From Sphingomonas sp. Leaf407 (GTDB taxonomy: Bacteria > Pseudomonadota > Alphaproteobacteria > Sphingomonadales > Sphingomonadaceae), in contig NZ_LMQO01000008.1 of assembly GCF_001425385.1 (NCBI RefSeq), positions 1-52,694 on the forward strand: 52,694 nt of DNA, read 5' to 3'. This document shows positions 8,794-18,015 of this stretch, one piece after another. A program made the position numbers and the translations under genes. The notes under the pieces are model-generated. The model was not told where the DNA came from, did not search any database, and worked only from the letters and a program-made list of their open reading frames with translations. The stretch's first letter is position 1, and the number at the start of each line of letters is the position of its first letter.

Positions 8794-8905
8794 GTCGCGA
8801 ATATGTATCGGAACCGCCGCATTCGGCAACCGACTTTTGCGACACCACAATGTGCGGAAACACGGTCGGCGGATCGCTGTCGCGAAACTTCGGAGTTGCG
8901 CGACA
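8793..8905. promoter_or_regulatory. Candidate res site with five TGTCGC-type half-sites
   Basis: Half-sites near the consensus TGTCGCGAAAC occur direct at 8793, inverted ending at 8844, direct at 8851 (TGTGCGGAAAC), direct at 8878 and inverted ending at 8905. The last two form a 28-base dyad, 8878-8905, of 12-base arms with one mismatch and a TCGG centre. A 28-base dyad bounded by TGTC and GACA resembles resolvase subsite I. The rest of the 341-base interval up to 9134 shows only AT-rich promoter-like sequence around 9078-9110. Confidence 0.5.
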
Positions 8906-9134
8906 CGACAGGAAAAGCCCGCAAGCCCACCCGAAGGAACCGGCGCATCATGCCGCCGACGATCCTGGCCATACCCCACGGCCGGTGCGACCGATCGATG
9001 GCGTCGCTGGTGTGTCCCTTCGGCAACACCGGCGACGCTAGTAGGCAGGGCCTACATTTTGCCGCTTGCCGGGTTCCAATATAAATACTCTTATATCGAT
9101 CAAGCCCAAGCGGCTGAATAAACGGGGAAACTAC

Positions 9135-12100
9135 GTGAAGCTGTCACATCTTTATGTGGCCACGGCTCTGACGCCGCTGGCCATCGCTATCGCTTTGCCT
9201 GCGGCGGCGCAGACCATCGCCACCGATACGCAGACCAGCCCGGTGCCCGATCCGACGCAGGTGCCGGCCGACGCGCAAAGCCCGCAGTCGCCGAACGCCG
9301 ACGCGCAATCGGCCGGGGCCGACATCGTCGTCACCGGATCGCGCATCCGCCGCGACGAATATTCGGTCGCCGAGCCGATCACCGTGGTCGGCCGTGACGA
9401 AATCACCCAGGCCGGTTTCGCCAGCATCGCCGACGCGCTGCAAAGCAACGCGATCGCGCAGGGCGCATCGCAGATCAACAGCGCCTATGGCGGCTTCGTA
9501 ACCGACGGCGGCGGCGGCGCCAACACACTCGGCCTGCGCGGCCTTGGCCCCAACCGCACGCTGATCCTGCTCAACGGCCGCCGGTTGGCGCCGGGCGGAA
9601 CGCGCGGCTCGCTGCTCGCCGCCGACCTCAACGTGCTGCCCAACGCGATCGTCGAGCGGATCGAGGTGCTGAAGGCCGGCGCGTCGTCGGTCTATGGCTC
9701 CGACGCGGTCGCCGGCGTGGTCAACATCATCACCGACCAGAAGCTGAACGGCCTCCAGCTCAATTTCCAGGTGAACGTGCCCGAAGTGGGCGCGGGCATC
9801 GATCGGCGCGGCAGCGCCAGCTTCGGCTTCAATAACGACCGGCTGAGCATCATCGGCTCGGCCGAATATCGCAAGCGCGACACGCTCTCGCGCAACGACG
9901 TGCCCTTCTTCGGCTGCCCGATCGGCGGCTTCCTGAACGGCGAAGGCTCGGCATTCGGGTCGGGCGACAATTTCGCGCCCGACGATCCGCGTGCCTGCTT
10001 CACGATCGACAATGGCGGCGTGACGATCAACACGCTGGGTCTCCCCACGCGCGACGCGATCGGGCGGACCAGCGGCACCATCGGCCGGTTCAACCGGTTC
10101 GTGCCCGCGCCCGGCGTCACCACCGGGCCGTTCCCCGGCTATCTCGGCGTCGGCACCTATGACCGCGACACGTTCGATCCACGGCAGGAAGAAGAGCCGC
10201 TCATCAACTCGGCCGAAATCTACACCGGCTATCTCGCCGCCACCTACAAGCTGGGCTTCCTCGGCGATGCCGAGGTGTATGGCGAGCTGCTGGCGACGCG
10301 CCGCAAGTCGTCGACCCCGCTCTACCGCCAGTTGTCGCTCGACTATCTCCAGGGCAGCCCGCTGCTGCCCACCGCGATCCGCAACGGCGCGTTCGCCAAT
10401 CCGACCAACACGTCGAGCGGCCGGTTGATCGCGGCGCGCGCGTTCATCGGCTATGGCATGACGTCGTCCGAACAGACGGTCGACTATGTCCGTGCGTCGG
10501 GCGGGGTGCGCGGCGACTTCTTCTTCCCGCGCTGGCGCTATGACGCCTATGTCGGCAAGTCGTTCAACGACGGCACCTATGAAGCCGAATCGTTCCTGAC
10601 CGATCGTCTGGCCAATTCGCTGAACGTCGTGGCCAACGCCAACGGCACCTTCAGTTGCGCCAGCGCCGCCGCGAACCCGACGTGCGTCGCGGCACCGGCA
10701 CTGACCGCCGGCGTGATCGGTGGCGATCTGCCCGCCGCGTTCCGCAACTACATCGTCCAGAACACGATCGGCAAGACGCGCTTCCGCGAGACGACCTATG
10801 CGTTCAACATCGACGGTCCGCTGTTCCACCTGCCCGCCGGCGACGTGCAGGTCGCGCTGGGCGTCGAGCATCGTCGCCAGAGCATCGACGATCAGCCCGA
10901 CCTGAATTCGATCAACGGCAACCTGTTCGGCCTGACGGCGGCAACGCCCACGGTCGGCAAGGACAATGTGAAGGAAGGCTTCGGCGAAATCTTCGTGCCG
11001 ATCTTCGAAGACAAGCCGTTCTTCTATCGCCTTAACCTCACCGGATCGGCGCGCTATACCGACTATGCGTCCTATGGGTCGGACGTGACCTACAAGGTCG
11101 CGGGCGAATGGGAGCCGTTCCGCGGCTTCGGCGTCCGGGGCAGCTATGGCACGTCGTACCGCGCGCCCGCGCTGGCCGAACAGTTCCTCGGCGCCACCAG
11201 CGGCTTCCTGCCCACCACCAGCGATCCGTGCAGCGCGCTGCCGGTCGCCGACGAACAATCGCCCAACCAGCGGATCATCGCGCGCAACTGCGCCTCTATC
11301 GGCCTGCCGGCGGACTTCGAACAGCGCAGCGGCATCACCTCGTTCCGGGTCGGCGGTGCCGAAGCGGGCCTCAGCGCGGAAACGTCGACCAACTGGACGA
11401 TCGGCGCGGTGGTGCGCCCGCAACTGCCCGAGTCGGTGGGCCAGTTGTCGCTCTCGCTCGACTATTTCGACGTGAAGGTCGACAATGGCGTGTCGGACCT
11501 GAGCGGCGCGACCATCCTCCAGCGCTGCTACGGCAACGCCAATTTCGATGCGACTGGCGGCTTCTGCCGCTTCGTTCAGCGCGATGCCAACCAGGCGCTG
11601 ACCGTGACGAGCAGCTTCGTCAACCTGTCCGAAAACATCGTCAAGGGCTTCGAATTCAACGGCCGCTATGCCCGCGAATTGCTGGGCGGAAAGTTCATCC
11701 TGAACGCCAACGTCACCAAATATACCGAACAGTCGACCCGCCTGTTCCCCGAGGAGTTCCTGACGGACTCGAACGGCATCGTGACGTCGCCCGACTGGGT
11801 CGGCAATTTCGACGCGACGTTCAACGTCGACGCCGTGACCATCCGCTACGGGCTCGACTGGACCGATGGCGACCGCAACCGGACCTATGATTATTTCGCG
11901 TTCGACAATCTGACCGGGATCAGCGACCCCGAGCTGGTGCAGGAATATCGCGACAATTATTATCTGGAGGTCGACAACTACTTCCTGCATTCGCTGTCGT
12001 TGCAGTTCAACGTGCAGAAGCAGTTCCAGTTTACGGTCGGCGTCCGCAACATGCTCGACACCAAGCCGCCGCGCATCAGCGCGGTCGGGTTCACCACCGT

Positions 12101-12176
12101 CGCCAACGCACCGTTGTATTCCGGCTACGACTATGTCGGACGGCAGTTCTTCGCCAACGCCAACATCAAGTTCTGA
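9135..12176 (+). CDS. TonB-dependent outer-membrane receptor
   Basis: This 1013-residue receptor is translated from GTG 9135, preceded by a GGGGAA ribosome-binding site. The start is chosen because the signal peptide (KLSHLYVATALTPLAIAIA, cleavage after AAAQ) begins there. A TonB-box-like ADIVVTGSRIRR precedes a plug with GLRGLGPNRTLILLNGRR and ERIEVLKAGASSVYGSDAVAGVVNII. The barrel ends ...FFANANIKF with the terminal Phe. This plug type is common in sphingomonad and xanthomonad receptors for peptides or carbohydrates. No partner gene is co-transcribed: the resolvase is divergent and a terminator-like hairpin follows. The substrate is unknown. Confidence 0.9.
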   Translation: MKLSHLYVATALTPLAIAIALPAAAQTIATDTQTSPVPDPTQVPADAQSPQSPNADAQSAGADIVVTGSRIRRDEYSVAEPITVVGRDEITQAGFASIADALQSNAIAQGASQINSAYGGFVTDGGGGANTLGLRGLGPNRTLILLNGRRLAPGGTRGSLLAADLNVLPNAIVERIEVLKAGASSVYGSDAVAGVVNIITDQKLNGLQLNFQVNVPEVGAGIDRRGSASFGFNNDRLSIIGSAEYRKRDTLSRNDVPFFGCPIGGFLNGEGSAFGSGDNFAPDDPRACFTIDNGGVTINTLGLPTRDAIGRTSGTIGRFNRFVPAPGVTTGPFPGYLGVGTYDRDTFDPRQEEEPLINSAEIYTGYLAATYKLGFLGDAEVYGELLATRRKSSTPLYRQLSLDYLQGSPLLPTAIRNGAFANPTNTSSGRLIAARAFIGYGMTSSEQTVDYVRASGGVRGDFFFPRWRYDAYVGKSFNDGTYEAESFLTDRLANSLNVVANANGTFSCASAAANPTCVAAPALTAGVIGGDLPAAFRNYIVQNTIGKTRFRETTYAFNIDGPLFHLPAGDVQVALGVEHRRQSIDDQPDLNSINGNLFGLTAATPTVGKDNVKEGFGEIFVPIFEDKPFFYRLNLTGSARYTDYASYGSDVTYKVAGEWEPFRGFGVRGSYGTSYRAPALAEQFLGATSGFLPTTSDPCSALPVADEQSPNQRIIARNCASIGLPADFEQRSGITSFRVGGAEAGLSAETSTNWTIGAVVRPQLPESVGQLSLSLDYFDVKVDNGVSDLSGATILQRCYGNANFDATGGFCRFVQRDANQALTVTSSFVNLSENIVKGFEFNGRYARELLGGKFILNANVTKYTEQSTRLFPEEFLTDSNGIVTSPDWVGNFDATFNVDAVTIRYGLDWTDGDRNRTYDYFAFDNLTGISDPELVQEYRDNYYLEVDNYFLHSLSLQFNVQKQFQFTVGVRNMLDTKPPRISAVGFTTVANAPLYSGYDYVGRQFFANANIKF

Positions 12177-12214
12177 TAGCCTGTCTGGAAACTCGCGGAA
12201 ACGCGGGTTTCCAT

Positions 12215-12296
12215 GCGGTGCCAGCCCGCTCCCCCTCCCGACCACCCACAGCGTATCCTGATTGGGTGGTCGGGAGGGGGAGCGGGCCGGCACCGC
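12215..12296. repeat. Long extragenic inverted repeat (33-base arms)
   Basis: Arms 12215-12247 and 12264-12296 are complementary with one mismatch and a 16-base loop. The arms are pyrimidine-rich on one strand (CCCGCTCCCCCTCCC) and purine-rich on the other. It follows the receptor gene by 38 bases and could form a very stable RNA hairpin. It resembles dispersed extragenic repeats of sphingomonad genomes. Confidence 0.75.
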
Positions 12297-12318
12297 AAAA
12301 TGCGTTTCGACGCATTTT
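12297..12318 (+). terminator. Probable rho-independent terminator after the TonB receptor
   Basis: A nine-base perfect stem (AAAATGCGT / ACGCATTTT) with a TTCG tetraloop ends in four T residues. The A-run on the other side would let it work in both directions. It lies 120 bases after the receptor stop, behind the long inverted repeat. Confidence 0.55.
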
Positions 12319-12363
12319 CAAACGATCCAGGCGGGATTGACCTTCAGCCAATGCCACGGCTGT

Positions 12364-12460
12364 TCGTCGTTCCCGCGCAGGCGGGAACCCATAGACGCAA
12401 CATGCGCGATTTGATCGCAGGCGTCGGCGTATATGGATCCCCACCTGCGCGGGGATGACG
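12364..12460. repeat. REP/BIME-like pair of extragenic palindromes
   Basis: Two short palindromic units, TTCCCGCGCAGGCGGGAA near 12369 and an inverted relative CCCCACCTGCGCGGGG near 12438, flank about 45 bases. This is the well-known sphingomonad REP style. The gap 12177-12577 holds this pair, the long inverted repeat and the terminator, and no credible gene. Confidence 0.6.
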
Positions 12461-12577
12461 CGGGGAGAGCGGGCCGGCACCGCCTCGAAACCCGCCCTTC
12501 CGCAAGTTTGCGGATCATACCGAAAAACTCCGATCTGCCTCCCTTGCGGATATTCCGGCGTCGGGTAGATCGACCCG

Positions 12578-13504
12578 ATGATCCGACCAAAATGGACCCC
12601 CGTAGCTTGGCTGGCGGACCGGATGGCGGTCCTCGTCCTCGGGCTGATCGCCGGCTTCCTCGTTGGGCTGTCGTTCGCCGGCGACGGGCGCATCCTGCCG
12701 GCCGCGACGACGGTGGCGAGCACGGACGGCCCCGCCCCGTCCCCGGTGCCCGCGGCACCCCCCGTCGCGGCGCAGGGCGTCGACGGGCCGATCCCCCCGC
12801 AGGTAACGGCACGGATGCGGCGCGGCGGCGTGCTGCGCGTCGGCGTGTTCGGCGACAGTTTCGGCAACGGCATCTGGGACGCGCTCTACCGGCAATTGCC
12901 CACGAGCGACGGGTTCGAGGTGCTGAAATTCGCCAAGGAAGCCACCGGCTTCACCCGCTATCGCACGCTCGACCTCGAAAAACGCGCCTATGAGCAACTG
13001 GCACGCGATCCGGTCGACGCGGTGGTCATCAGCTTCGGCGCCAATGACGCGCAGGCGGTCTATGACGACGGGCATCTATACCCGTTGATGGGCGACGGGT
13101 GGAAACGGGTGATCGGCCAGCGGGTCGACCGGTTCGTCGCGGCGGCGCGATCGACCGGGGCGGTGGTCTATTGGGTCGGGCTGCCGGTGATCCGCGATCC
13201 GCAGCTCGATGCCGACATGCAGGCGATGGACGGTTTCTACGAAGCGCATATGCGTCGCCTCGGCGTGCCGTTCGTCGATTCGCGTCCGCTGACGCTGGGC
13301 GCGGACGGGAAATACACTGCCTATCTGCCTGACTCGAAGACCGGGCGACCGGTGTTGATGCGCACCGGCGACGGGCTGCACATGATCGGGATCGGCTATC
13401 AGCGCCTGACCAGCGGCGTCGCCGCCGACCTGCGCCGCTATGCCGCGCGCGTCCGGCAGGCGGCGGGGCGGCCCGCACCCACACCGACCGGGGAGCCACG
13501 CTGA
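12578..13504 (+). CDS. DUF459-type SGNH hydrolase, membrane anchored
   Basis: This 308-residue protein has one N-terminal membrane segment (about residues 17-35), then a Pro/Ala-rich linker and a periplasmic SGNH domain. Block I (RVGVFGDSFGNGIW) places the nucleophilic Ser at residue 94. A GAND motif (VVISFGANDAQ) and a C-terminal DGLHMIGIGY with the catalytic His complete the fold. It matches DUF459-type SGNH proteins, often found beside MBOAT acyltransferases. Its stop overlaps the ATG of the next SGNH gene (ATGA), so the two are co-translated. It probably transfers or removes acetyl groups on an exported polysaccharide. No catalytic residue appears missing. Confidence 0.85.
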   Translation: MIRPKWTPVAWLADRMAVLVLGLIAGFLVGLSFAGDGRILPAATTVASTDGPAPSPVPAAPPVAAQGVDGPIPPQVTARMRRGGVLRVGVFGDSFGNGIWDALYRQLPTSDGFEVLKFAKEATGFTRYRTLDLEKRAYEQLARDPVDAVVISFGANDAQAVYDDGHLYPLMGDGWKRVIGQRVDRFVAAARSTGAVVYWVGLPVIRDPQLDADMQAMDGFYEAHMRRLGVPFVDSRPLTLGADGKYTAYLPDSKTGRPVLMRTGDGLHMIGIGYQRLTSGVAADLRRYAARVRQAAGRPAPTPTGEPR

Positions 13505-14736
13505 TGCCCGCACTTCTGGCTGTCGCGCTGGCGCAGGCCGCCGCCGCCGCGACCTGCAACGGAGCGCTGTGCGATGCCGATCGCCTGCGCCCGTTCCTCG
13601 AAAAGCTGGCGGATGCGCCCGCCGATCCCGCGCCGGTCCGCATCCTCCAGATCGGCGATAGCCACACCGCCGGCGACCAGATCACCGGAAGCTGGCGGAC
13701 GCTGTTGCAGGCCCGCTTCGGGCGCGGCGGACGCGGGGTGATGGCGGTCGGGCGGCCCTATGCCGGCTATCTGACGCGCGACATCACCGCGACCCAGTCG
13801 CCGGGATGGAGCGTCGACGGCATTTTCGGGCCGGCCTATCGCCCCGCCGCCACCGTGCGCATGGGCCTTTCCGCCTATAGCCTGACCAGCCAGACCCCCG
13901 GCGCGACGGTGACGCTGAGTGCCGATGGCGGTCGGACCTTCGACCGGCTGACGCTGTGCGCGCTGACCGGGCCGGGGGCGGGCACGGTGCGGCTCGGCAT
14001 CGGCGCGGCGTCGCTCGACTGGTCGCTGGCCGCGCCCGCCAGCGGCAGCCAGTGCCGCACGCTCGATGCCGGTGGCGAGGCGTCGGGCGCATCGGTCACG
14101 GTGATCGCCGGCCCGGTGACGCTGACGTCATGGGATACGGCACGCAGCCGGGGCGGCGGGGTCGTCCTGTCGAACCTCGGCACCGTCGGCGCGCAGCTCG
14201 TCCATTTCGGCCGGACCGACGAGCGCGTCGTCACGACCGAACTCGCCACCTATCGCCCCGACCTGATCGTCATCGCGTTCGGCACCAACGAGGCGTTCCG
14301 CCCCGGTTTCTCGGCCGCCGCCTATGAAGCGACGCTGCGCGCCGATCTCGCCCGGCTGCGGCGACTGGCCCCCGGCGTGCCGATGCTGTTGTTCGGCGCG
14401 CCCGATTCCGCCACGCGCACCCCCGGCCTGCAAAGCGGCGAGGGCGGGATCAGCCCGCCCTGCCCCACCTCAGCGCTCTGGCGGCCGACCGCCGCGCTGG
14501 CGGCGGTGCAGGCGATCCAGCGGCGACAGGCGCATGCCGCCGGCATCGCCTATTGGGACTGGGCGCAGGCGATGGGCGGGCGCTGCACCGCCGATGGCTG
14601 GACGCAGGGCACGACGCCGCTGATGCGCGGCGACCATGTCCATTTCACCAGTCGCGGCGGCGCGGAGATCGCGCGGCGGCTCCAGGCCGATCTCGACCGC
14701 GCGCTCGCCGCGCTGCCCGTGCGGGACCGGTTTTAG
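13504..14736 (+). CDS. SGNH/GDSL-type hydrolase or acetyltransferase partner
   Basis: This 410-residue exported protein has a short signal peptide (to about residue 16). The SGNH block I is ILQIGDSHTAGD, with the nucleophile at residue 53. A beta-rich insert (about 90-225) precedes the second half (IVIAFGTNEAF), and the catalytic DHVHF lies near the C-terminus. Insertion of a carbohydrate-binding-like beta domain into an SGNH fold is seen in alginate acetyltransferase AlgX/AlgJ relatives and PatB-like proteins. It overlaps the DUF459 gene by ATGA and precedes MBOAT by one base. It likely receives acetyl groups moved by MBOAT and places them on a sugar polymer in the periplasm. The polymer is not identifiable. 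Confidence 0.82.
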   Translation: MPALLAVALAQAAAAATCNGALCDADRLRPFLEKLADAPADPAPVRILQIGDSHTAGDQITGSWRTLLQARFGRGGRGVMAVGRPYAGYLTRDITATQSPGWSVDGIFGPAYRPAATVRMGLSAYSLTSQTPGATVTLSADGGRTFDRLTLCALTGPGAGTVRLGIGAASLDWSLAAPASGSQCRTLDAGGEASGASVTVIAGPVTLTSWDTARSRGGGVVLSNLGTVGAQLVHFGRTDERVVTTELATYRPDLIVIAFGTNEAFRPGFSAAAYEATLRADLARLRRLAPGVPMLLFGAPDSATRTPGLQSGEGGISPPCPTSALWRPTAALAAVQAIQRRQAHAAGIAYWDWAQAMGGRCTADGWTQGTTPLMRGDHVHFTSRGGAEIARRLQADLDRALAALPVRDRF

Positions 14737-14737
14737 G

Positions 14738-16153
14738 ATGCTGTTTCCGACGCTGGGCTTCGGCCTGTTCTTCCTCGTCGTCTATGCGATCACCTGGTCG
14801 CTCGACCGGTCGAACGAATGGCGCAAGATCGCGCTGCTGCTGGCGAGCTGGTTCTTCTACGGCGCATGGGATGCGCGGTTCGTCGCGCTGCTGTTCGTCT
14901 CGGCGGTGGTCAACTGGGCGCTGGCGCAGGCGATCGTCCGCGACCGGGAAGGCACAGACGGGCGACGCGGGCGGGCGCTGGTCACGCTCGGCGTCGTCGC
15001 CAACCTCGGCGTGCTCGGCTATTTCAAATATGCCGGCTTCTTCCTGGAACAACTCGCCAGCCTGTTGCAGCCGTTGGGCTTCGGGCGCGACCTGCCGTTG
15101 TTGCAGGTGGTGTTGCCGGTCGGCGTGTCGTTCTTCACCTTTCAGGCGATCTCCTATCTGGTCGACGTCCATCGCCGGCGGATTCCGGCGGCGGGACTGC
15201 TCGACCTGACGCTGCTGATGTCGTTCTTCCCGCATCTGGTCGCCGGGCCGATCGTGCGCGGCGCGGACCTGTTGCCGCAGTTCCGCCGCGTGCCGGTGAT
15301 CGATCGCGGCACCGTCGCCGCCGCGCTGCTGCTAATCGTATGGGGGCTGTTCAAGAAGGCGGTGATCGCCTCGCAACTGGCCGGCGCGCTGGTCGATCCG
15401 GCGTTCCTCGATCCCGCCGCGCGGTCGAGCTTCGACCTGCTGATCGGCGCTTACGGCTATGCGGTGCAGATCTACTGCGATTTCTCCGCCTATTCGGACA
15501 TGGCGATCGGGCTGGCGGCGCTGCTCGGCTACACTTTCCCGCGCAATTTCGACCAGCCCTACCGCGCCGCCTCGCTCCAGGATTTCTGGCGGCGCTGGCA
15601 TATCAGCCTGTCGAGCTGGCTGCGCGACTATCTCTACATTCCGCTCGGCGGCAGCCGGAAGGGGCCGGTGCGCACCTATCTCAACCTGTTCGCGACGATG
15701 GTGCTCGGCGGGCTGTGGCATGGCGCGAGCTGGAGCTTCCTGATCTGGGGCGCGCTGCACGGCGGTTGGCTGGCGATCGAGCGGTTCTGGGCACGGCATC
15801 GCCCCGCCGGCCTGCCGCGCGCGCCGCGCTGGGCGGGGATCCTCGTCACCTTCCACATCGTCGTGCTGGGCTGGATCTTCTTCCGCGCGCAGGGCGAGGG
15901 GGAGGCGGTCGCCTATCTCGCCGCGCTGGGGGCGGGCGACTGGCGCAACACGCTGGTCACGCCGCTGTCGCTGGGGCTGGTCGCCTTCGGCCTCGCCATC
16001 CATGCGGTGCCGGCCCACCTGCTGACCGGGGCGGCGATGCGGCTGCGCCACCACGCCGCGCCGGCGATCGCCGTGGCGCTGGGCATGGCGATCCTGATCG
16101 TCGACGCGATGCGGCCCGCCGGGGTCGCGCCGTTCATCTATTACCAGTTCTGA
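14738..16153 (+). CDS. MBOAT-family O-acyltransferase (AlgI-like)
   Basis: This 471-residue polytopic membrane protein has the MBOAT signature, including RRWHISLSSWLRDYLYIPLGG (His about 288) and the catalytic LGGLWHGASW (His about 328). AlgI-like proteins move acetyl groups from cytoplasmic acetyl-CoA to periplasmic acetyltransferases. ATG 14738 is used because the first membrane helix starts there; it follows the upstream stop by one base (TAGGATG), fitting a coupled operon. The C-terminus is hydrophobic, as usual. With the two SGNH proteins it forms a complete O-acetylation machine for an exopolysaccharide or cell-wall polymer. Confidence 0.92.
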   Translation: MLFPTLGFGLFFLVVYAITWSLDRSNEWRKIALLLASWFFYGAWDARFVALLFVSAVVNWALAQAIVRDREGTDGRRGRALVTLGVVANLGVLGYFKYAGFFLEQLASLLQPLGFGRDLPLLQVVLPVGVSFFTFQAISYLVDVHRRRIPAAGLLDLTLLMSFFPHLVAGPIVRGADLLPQFRRVPVIDRGTVAAALLLIVWGLFKKAVIASQLAGALVDPAFLDPAARSSFDLLIGAYGYAVQIYCDFSAYSDMAIGLAALLGYTFPRNFDQPYRAASLQDFWRRWHISLSSWLRDYLYIPLGGSRKGPVRTYLNLFATMVLGGLWHGASWSFLIWGALHGGWLAIERFWARHRPAGLPRAPRWAGILVTFHIVVLGWIFFRAQGEGEAVAYLAALGAGDWRNTLVTPLSLGLVAFGLAIHAVPAHLLTGAAMRLRHHAAPAIAVALGMAILIVDAMRPAGVAPFIYYQF

Positions 16154-16165
16154 AGCGGGGCAGTC

Positions 16166-16513
16166 ATGACCACGGGTGCCGACCATGGCGAGATCGCCGA
16201 AGCAGGATCGCCGGTCCAGGTGCCCGCCGACCCGGTCGACGGCGTGCGGCCGCTGCGCTGGATGACCGGCATTGTCGCGGGTTCGACGCTGTTCCTCGCG
16301 CTGTTCAACGCCCCTGCGATCGGCGAATGGTTCGACGAACTGCCGCCGTCGCCCGCCACCGAACCGCTGCGCGCGCCGATCGCGGCATGGGTGGCGACGA
16401 CCGCCCGCCTGGGGCTGGACACCCCGCGCACGGCGGTACGCACGCGCTGGGAAGCGGCACGCGCGGCGCGCTTCGGTGGGGAACATCCCGGCGGGGAGGA
16501 TGGTGCGGAGTAG
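16166..16513 (+). CDS. Small single-pass membrane protein of the acetylation cassette
   Basis: This 115-residue protein has a polar N-terminus of about 30 residues, one hydrophobic segment (about 33-48, MTGIVAGSTLFLALFNA) and a charged C-terminal part predicted to be periplasmic. I recognise no named domain. It starts 12 bases after MBOAT on the same strand, so it is likely the last gene of the cassette and may scaffold the SGNH/MBOAT complex. Downstream (16514-16713) I see no gene, only GC-rich sequence and a short T-run near 16672. Confidence 0.6.
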   Translation: MTTGADHGEIAEAGSPVQVPADPVDGVRPLRWMTGIVAGSTLFLALFNAPAIGEWFDELPPSPATEPLRAPIAAWVATTARLGLDTPRTAVRTRWEAARAARFGGEHPGGEDGAE

Positions 16514-16713
16514 CGCGGGTAACGGCGCGGTGCCGCGAACCGCGCGCTGTCAGGGGTCCGGTTAGAGGATGGTCAACATCGTACGCCAGGCCCCCGCAAC
16601 CGTCCCGATCGGGATCGCGAAATGGGATCGCCAACGGCTTCCCAGTTCTCCTCCGTGACTATGGGTTTTTAGAACGCGAGCGGCGATATGGCGTCATATC
16701 AGCCCCCCCCTTG

Positions 16714-18015
16714 TCACGGCGCGACGAGATCGTCAGGGATCGTCGGGCCGCCGATCAGCCGCTCGAACGCCGCCCAGCGCGCGGTGGGGTCCGTGCCTAC
16801 CGCCGCTATCGTCTTGGCAACCATGGCGCGACCCAGGAAATAGTTGAGCACATAGCTGCGATAGGTATCCACGAAACGGATGCTCCGTTGCGCTTCCTGC
16901 GGAGTCACCAGAAAATACTGCTCCTTCAAGGCAACGGAGCGAGCGCGATCGATCCGCCCGTCGATATAGTCACGCGCGATCACCGCCGACGCCGGCGCGA
17001 GCTTCGCTTGCACAGCTCGGACCTTTTCGAACAGCGCCACGTCCGCCGGGTCGAGCCCGGCGAGGGGGGACAGCGTGTCACGTTCGAACGCAATGCGCTC
17101 ATCGCCGGGGAACGCCAATTCAGGGCCATAGTCGGCCGACCCTTCGGCGATCAGTGCCATCGGTGCAAAGAGGGGAAACACCGTGTATTCGATCCAGCTC
17201 CGCCGCTCCGCCAGGTTTCGTTCGTACAGGGAATAGAGCACGTGATGCCCGGGATATGCCTCGTGGCAGCCCAGCTTGATGACCATGTCCATCGTGAGCG
17301 GCACATCAAGGTTGACCTGAATCAGACTGTGCGCATGGCCTTGGAAATAATTATAGCCAGCCCATGGCTTGTCGCGAACCATCTCCAGCGTGATCGCTTC
17401 GCCCGGCGGCATCGCGATATGGTCGAGCGTCCGGCGGCGACATTCGGCGATGGCTGCCTTGACCACCGTTTCCGCCTTTTCCGGCGGTACGGTGACGCGG
17501 TCGCTCAGCCTTTTCATGCGATCGGCGAGCGTTCCCGGTCCGGCGGGCACGAGCCGGTCGAGCTCGGCGAGAACGGGATCAAAACTGGCGAGCGTCGGAG
17601 CAGCGAACGTCACGCCGAACAGGGCCTTGGACTCCTGATCGAAGCTGAGCTTCTGACCCACAACCATCGCCATGCGCGTTTGCGCGGCCGTGAGCTGGAG
17701 CAGCAGCGCCGCGCGGCGCTTGCGCTCGATGGGCGACAGCGTCTTCGGGCCGATCGCCGCCAGTCGCGTATGTAGCCTTGCTGCATCGCCGCTCAGTTCA
17801 GATGGCGTGCGCTGGTCGAGCTTTGCTGCGGCGGCGAGAGTTGGCGGGCCGAAATAGGCATCGACATAGCCAGGGTCCCGCTCGCCCGCGGCCAGGCTTA
17901 GCGCCACATAGTCCTTGGCGATCGCATCGATCGCTGCGCCAGAGCCGCGAGATGATGCCGGAACGACGGCGAACCCGACACATGCAATTGCCAAGAACCA
18001 CATCAATCGTCGCAT
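16714..18015 (-). CDS. DUF885-type putative zinc metallopeptidase, exported
   Basis: The 433-residue product has a signal peptide (about residues 1-22) and a largely helical body. A HEAYPGHH motif near residues 251-258, with a later Glu/Asp-rich stretch (IAEGSADYGPELAFPGDE), is the hallmark of DUF885-type proteins. These are thought to be HExxH-like metallopeptidases. ATG 18015 is preferred because it begins the signal peptide; 12 upstream codons are not leader-like. Local GC is clearly lower than in flanking genes (several 60-base lines near 50-57%), suggesting separate acquisition. It stands alone, with intergenic gaps on both sides. The substrate is unknown. Confidence 0.78.
   Translation of the reverse strand: MRRLMWFLAIACVGFAVVPASSRGSGAAIDAIAKDYVALSLAAGERDPGYVDAYFGPPTLAAAAKLDQRTPSELSGDAARLHTRLAAIGPKTLSPIERKRRAALLLQLTAAQTRMAMVVGQKLSFDQESKALFGVTFAAPTLASFDPVLAELDRLVPAGPGTLADRMKRLSDRVTVPPEKAETVVKAAIAECRRRTLDHIAMPPGEAITLEMVRDKPWAGYNYFQGHAHSLIQVNLDVPLTMDMVIKLGCHEAYPGHHVLYSLYERNLAERRSWIEYTVFPLFAPMALIAEGSADYGPELAFPGDERIAFERDTLSPLAGLDPADVALFEKVRAVQAKLAPASAVIARDYIDGRIDRARSVALKEQYFLVTPQEAQRSIRFVDTYRSYVLNYFLGRAMVAKTIAAVGTDPTARWAAFERLIGGPTIPDDLVAP

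Noticed and set aside
9059..9090. TTGCCG/TATAAA promoter before the second TonB receptor
   Set aside because: Spacing is 15 bases or 19 with an alternative -10; too weak to call as a feature.
9144..12293. A 1049-codon open frame antisense to the TonB receptor
   Set aside because: Composition is typical of antisense frames in high-GC DNA; the sense frame has plug, barrel and C-terminal Phe.
14818..17775. A 985-codon plus-strand frame across MBOAT, the small gene and the DUF885 gene
   Set aside because: It runs out of frame through three well-supported genes and changes composition abruptly; it is a shadow.
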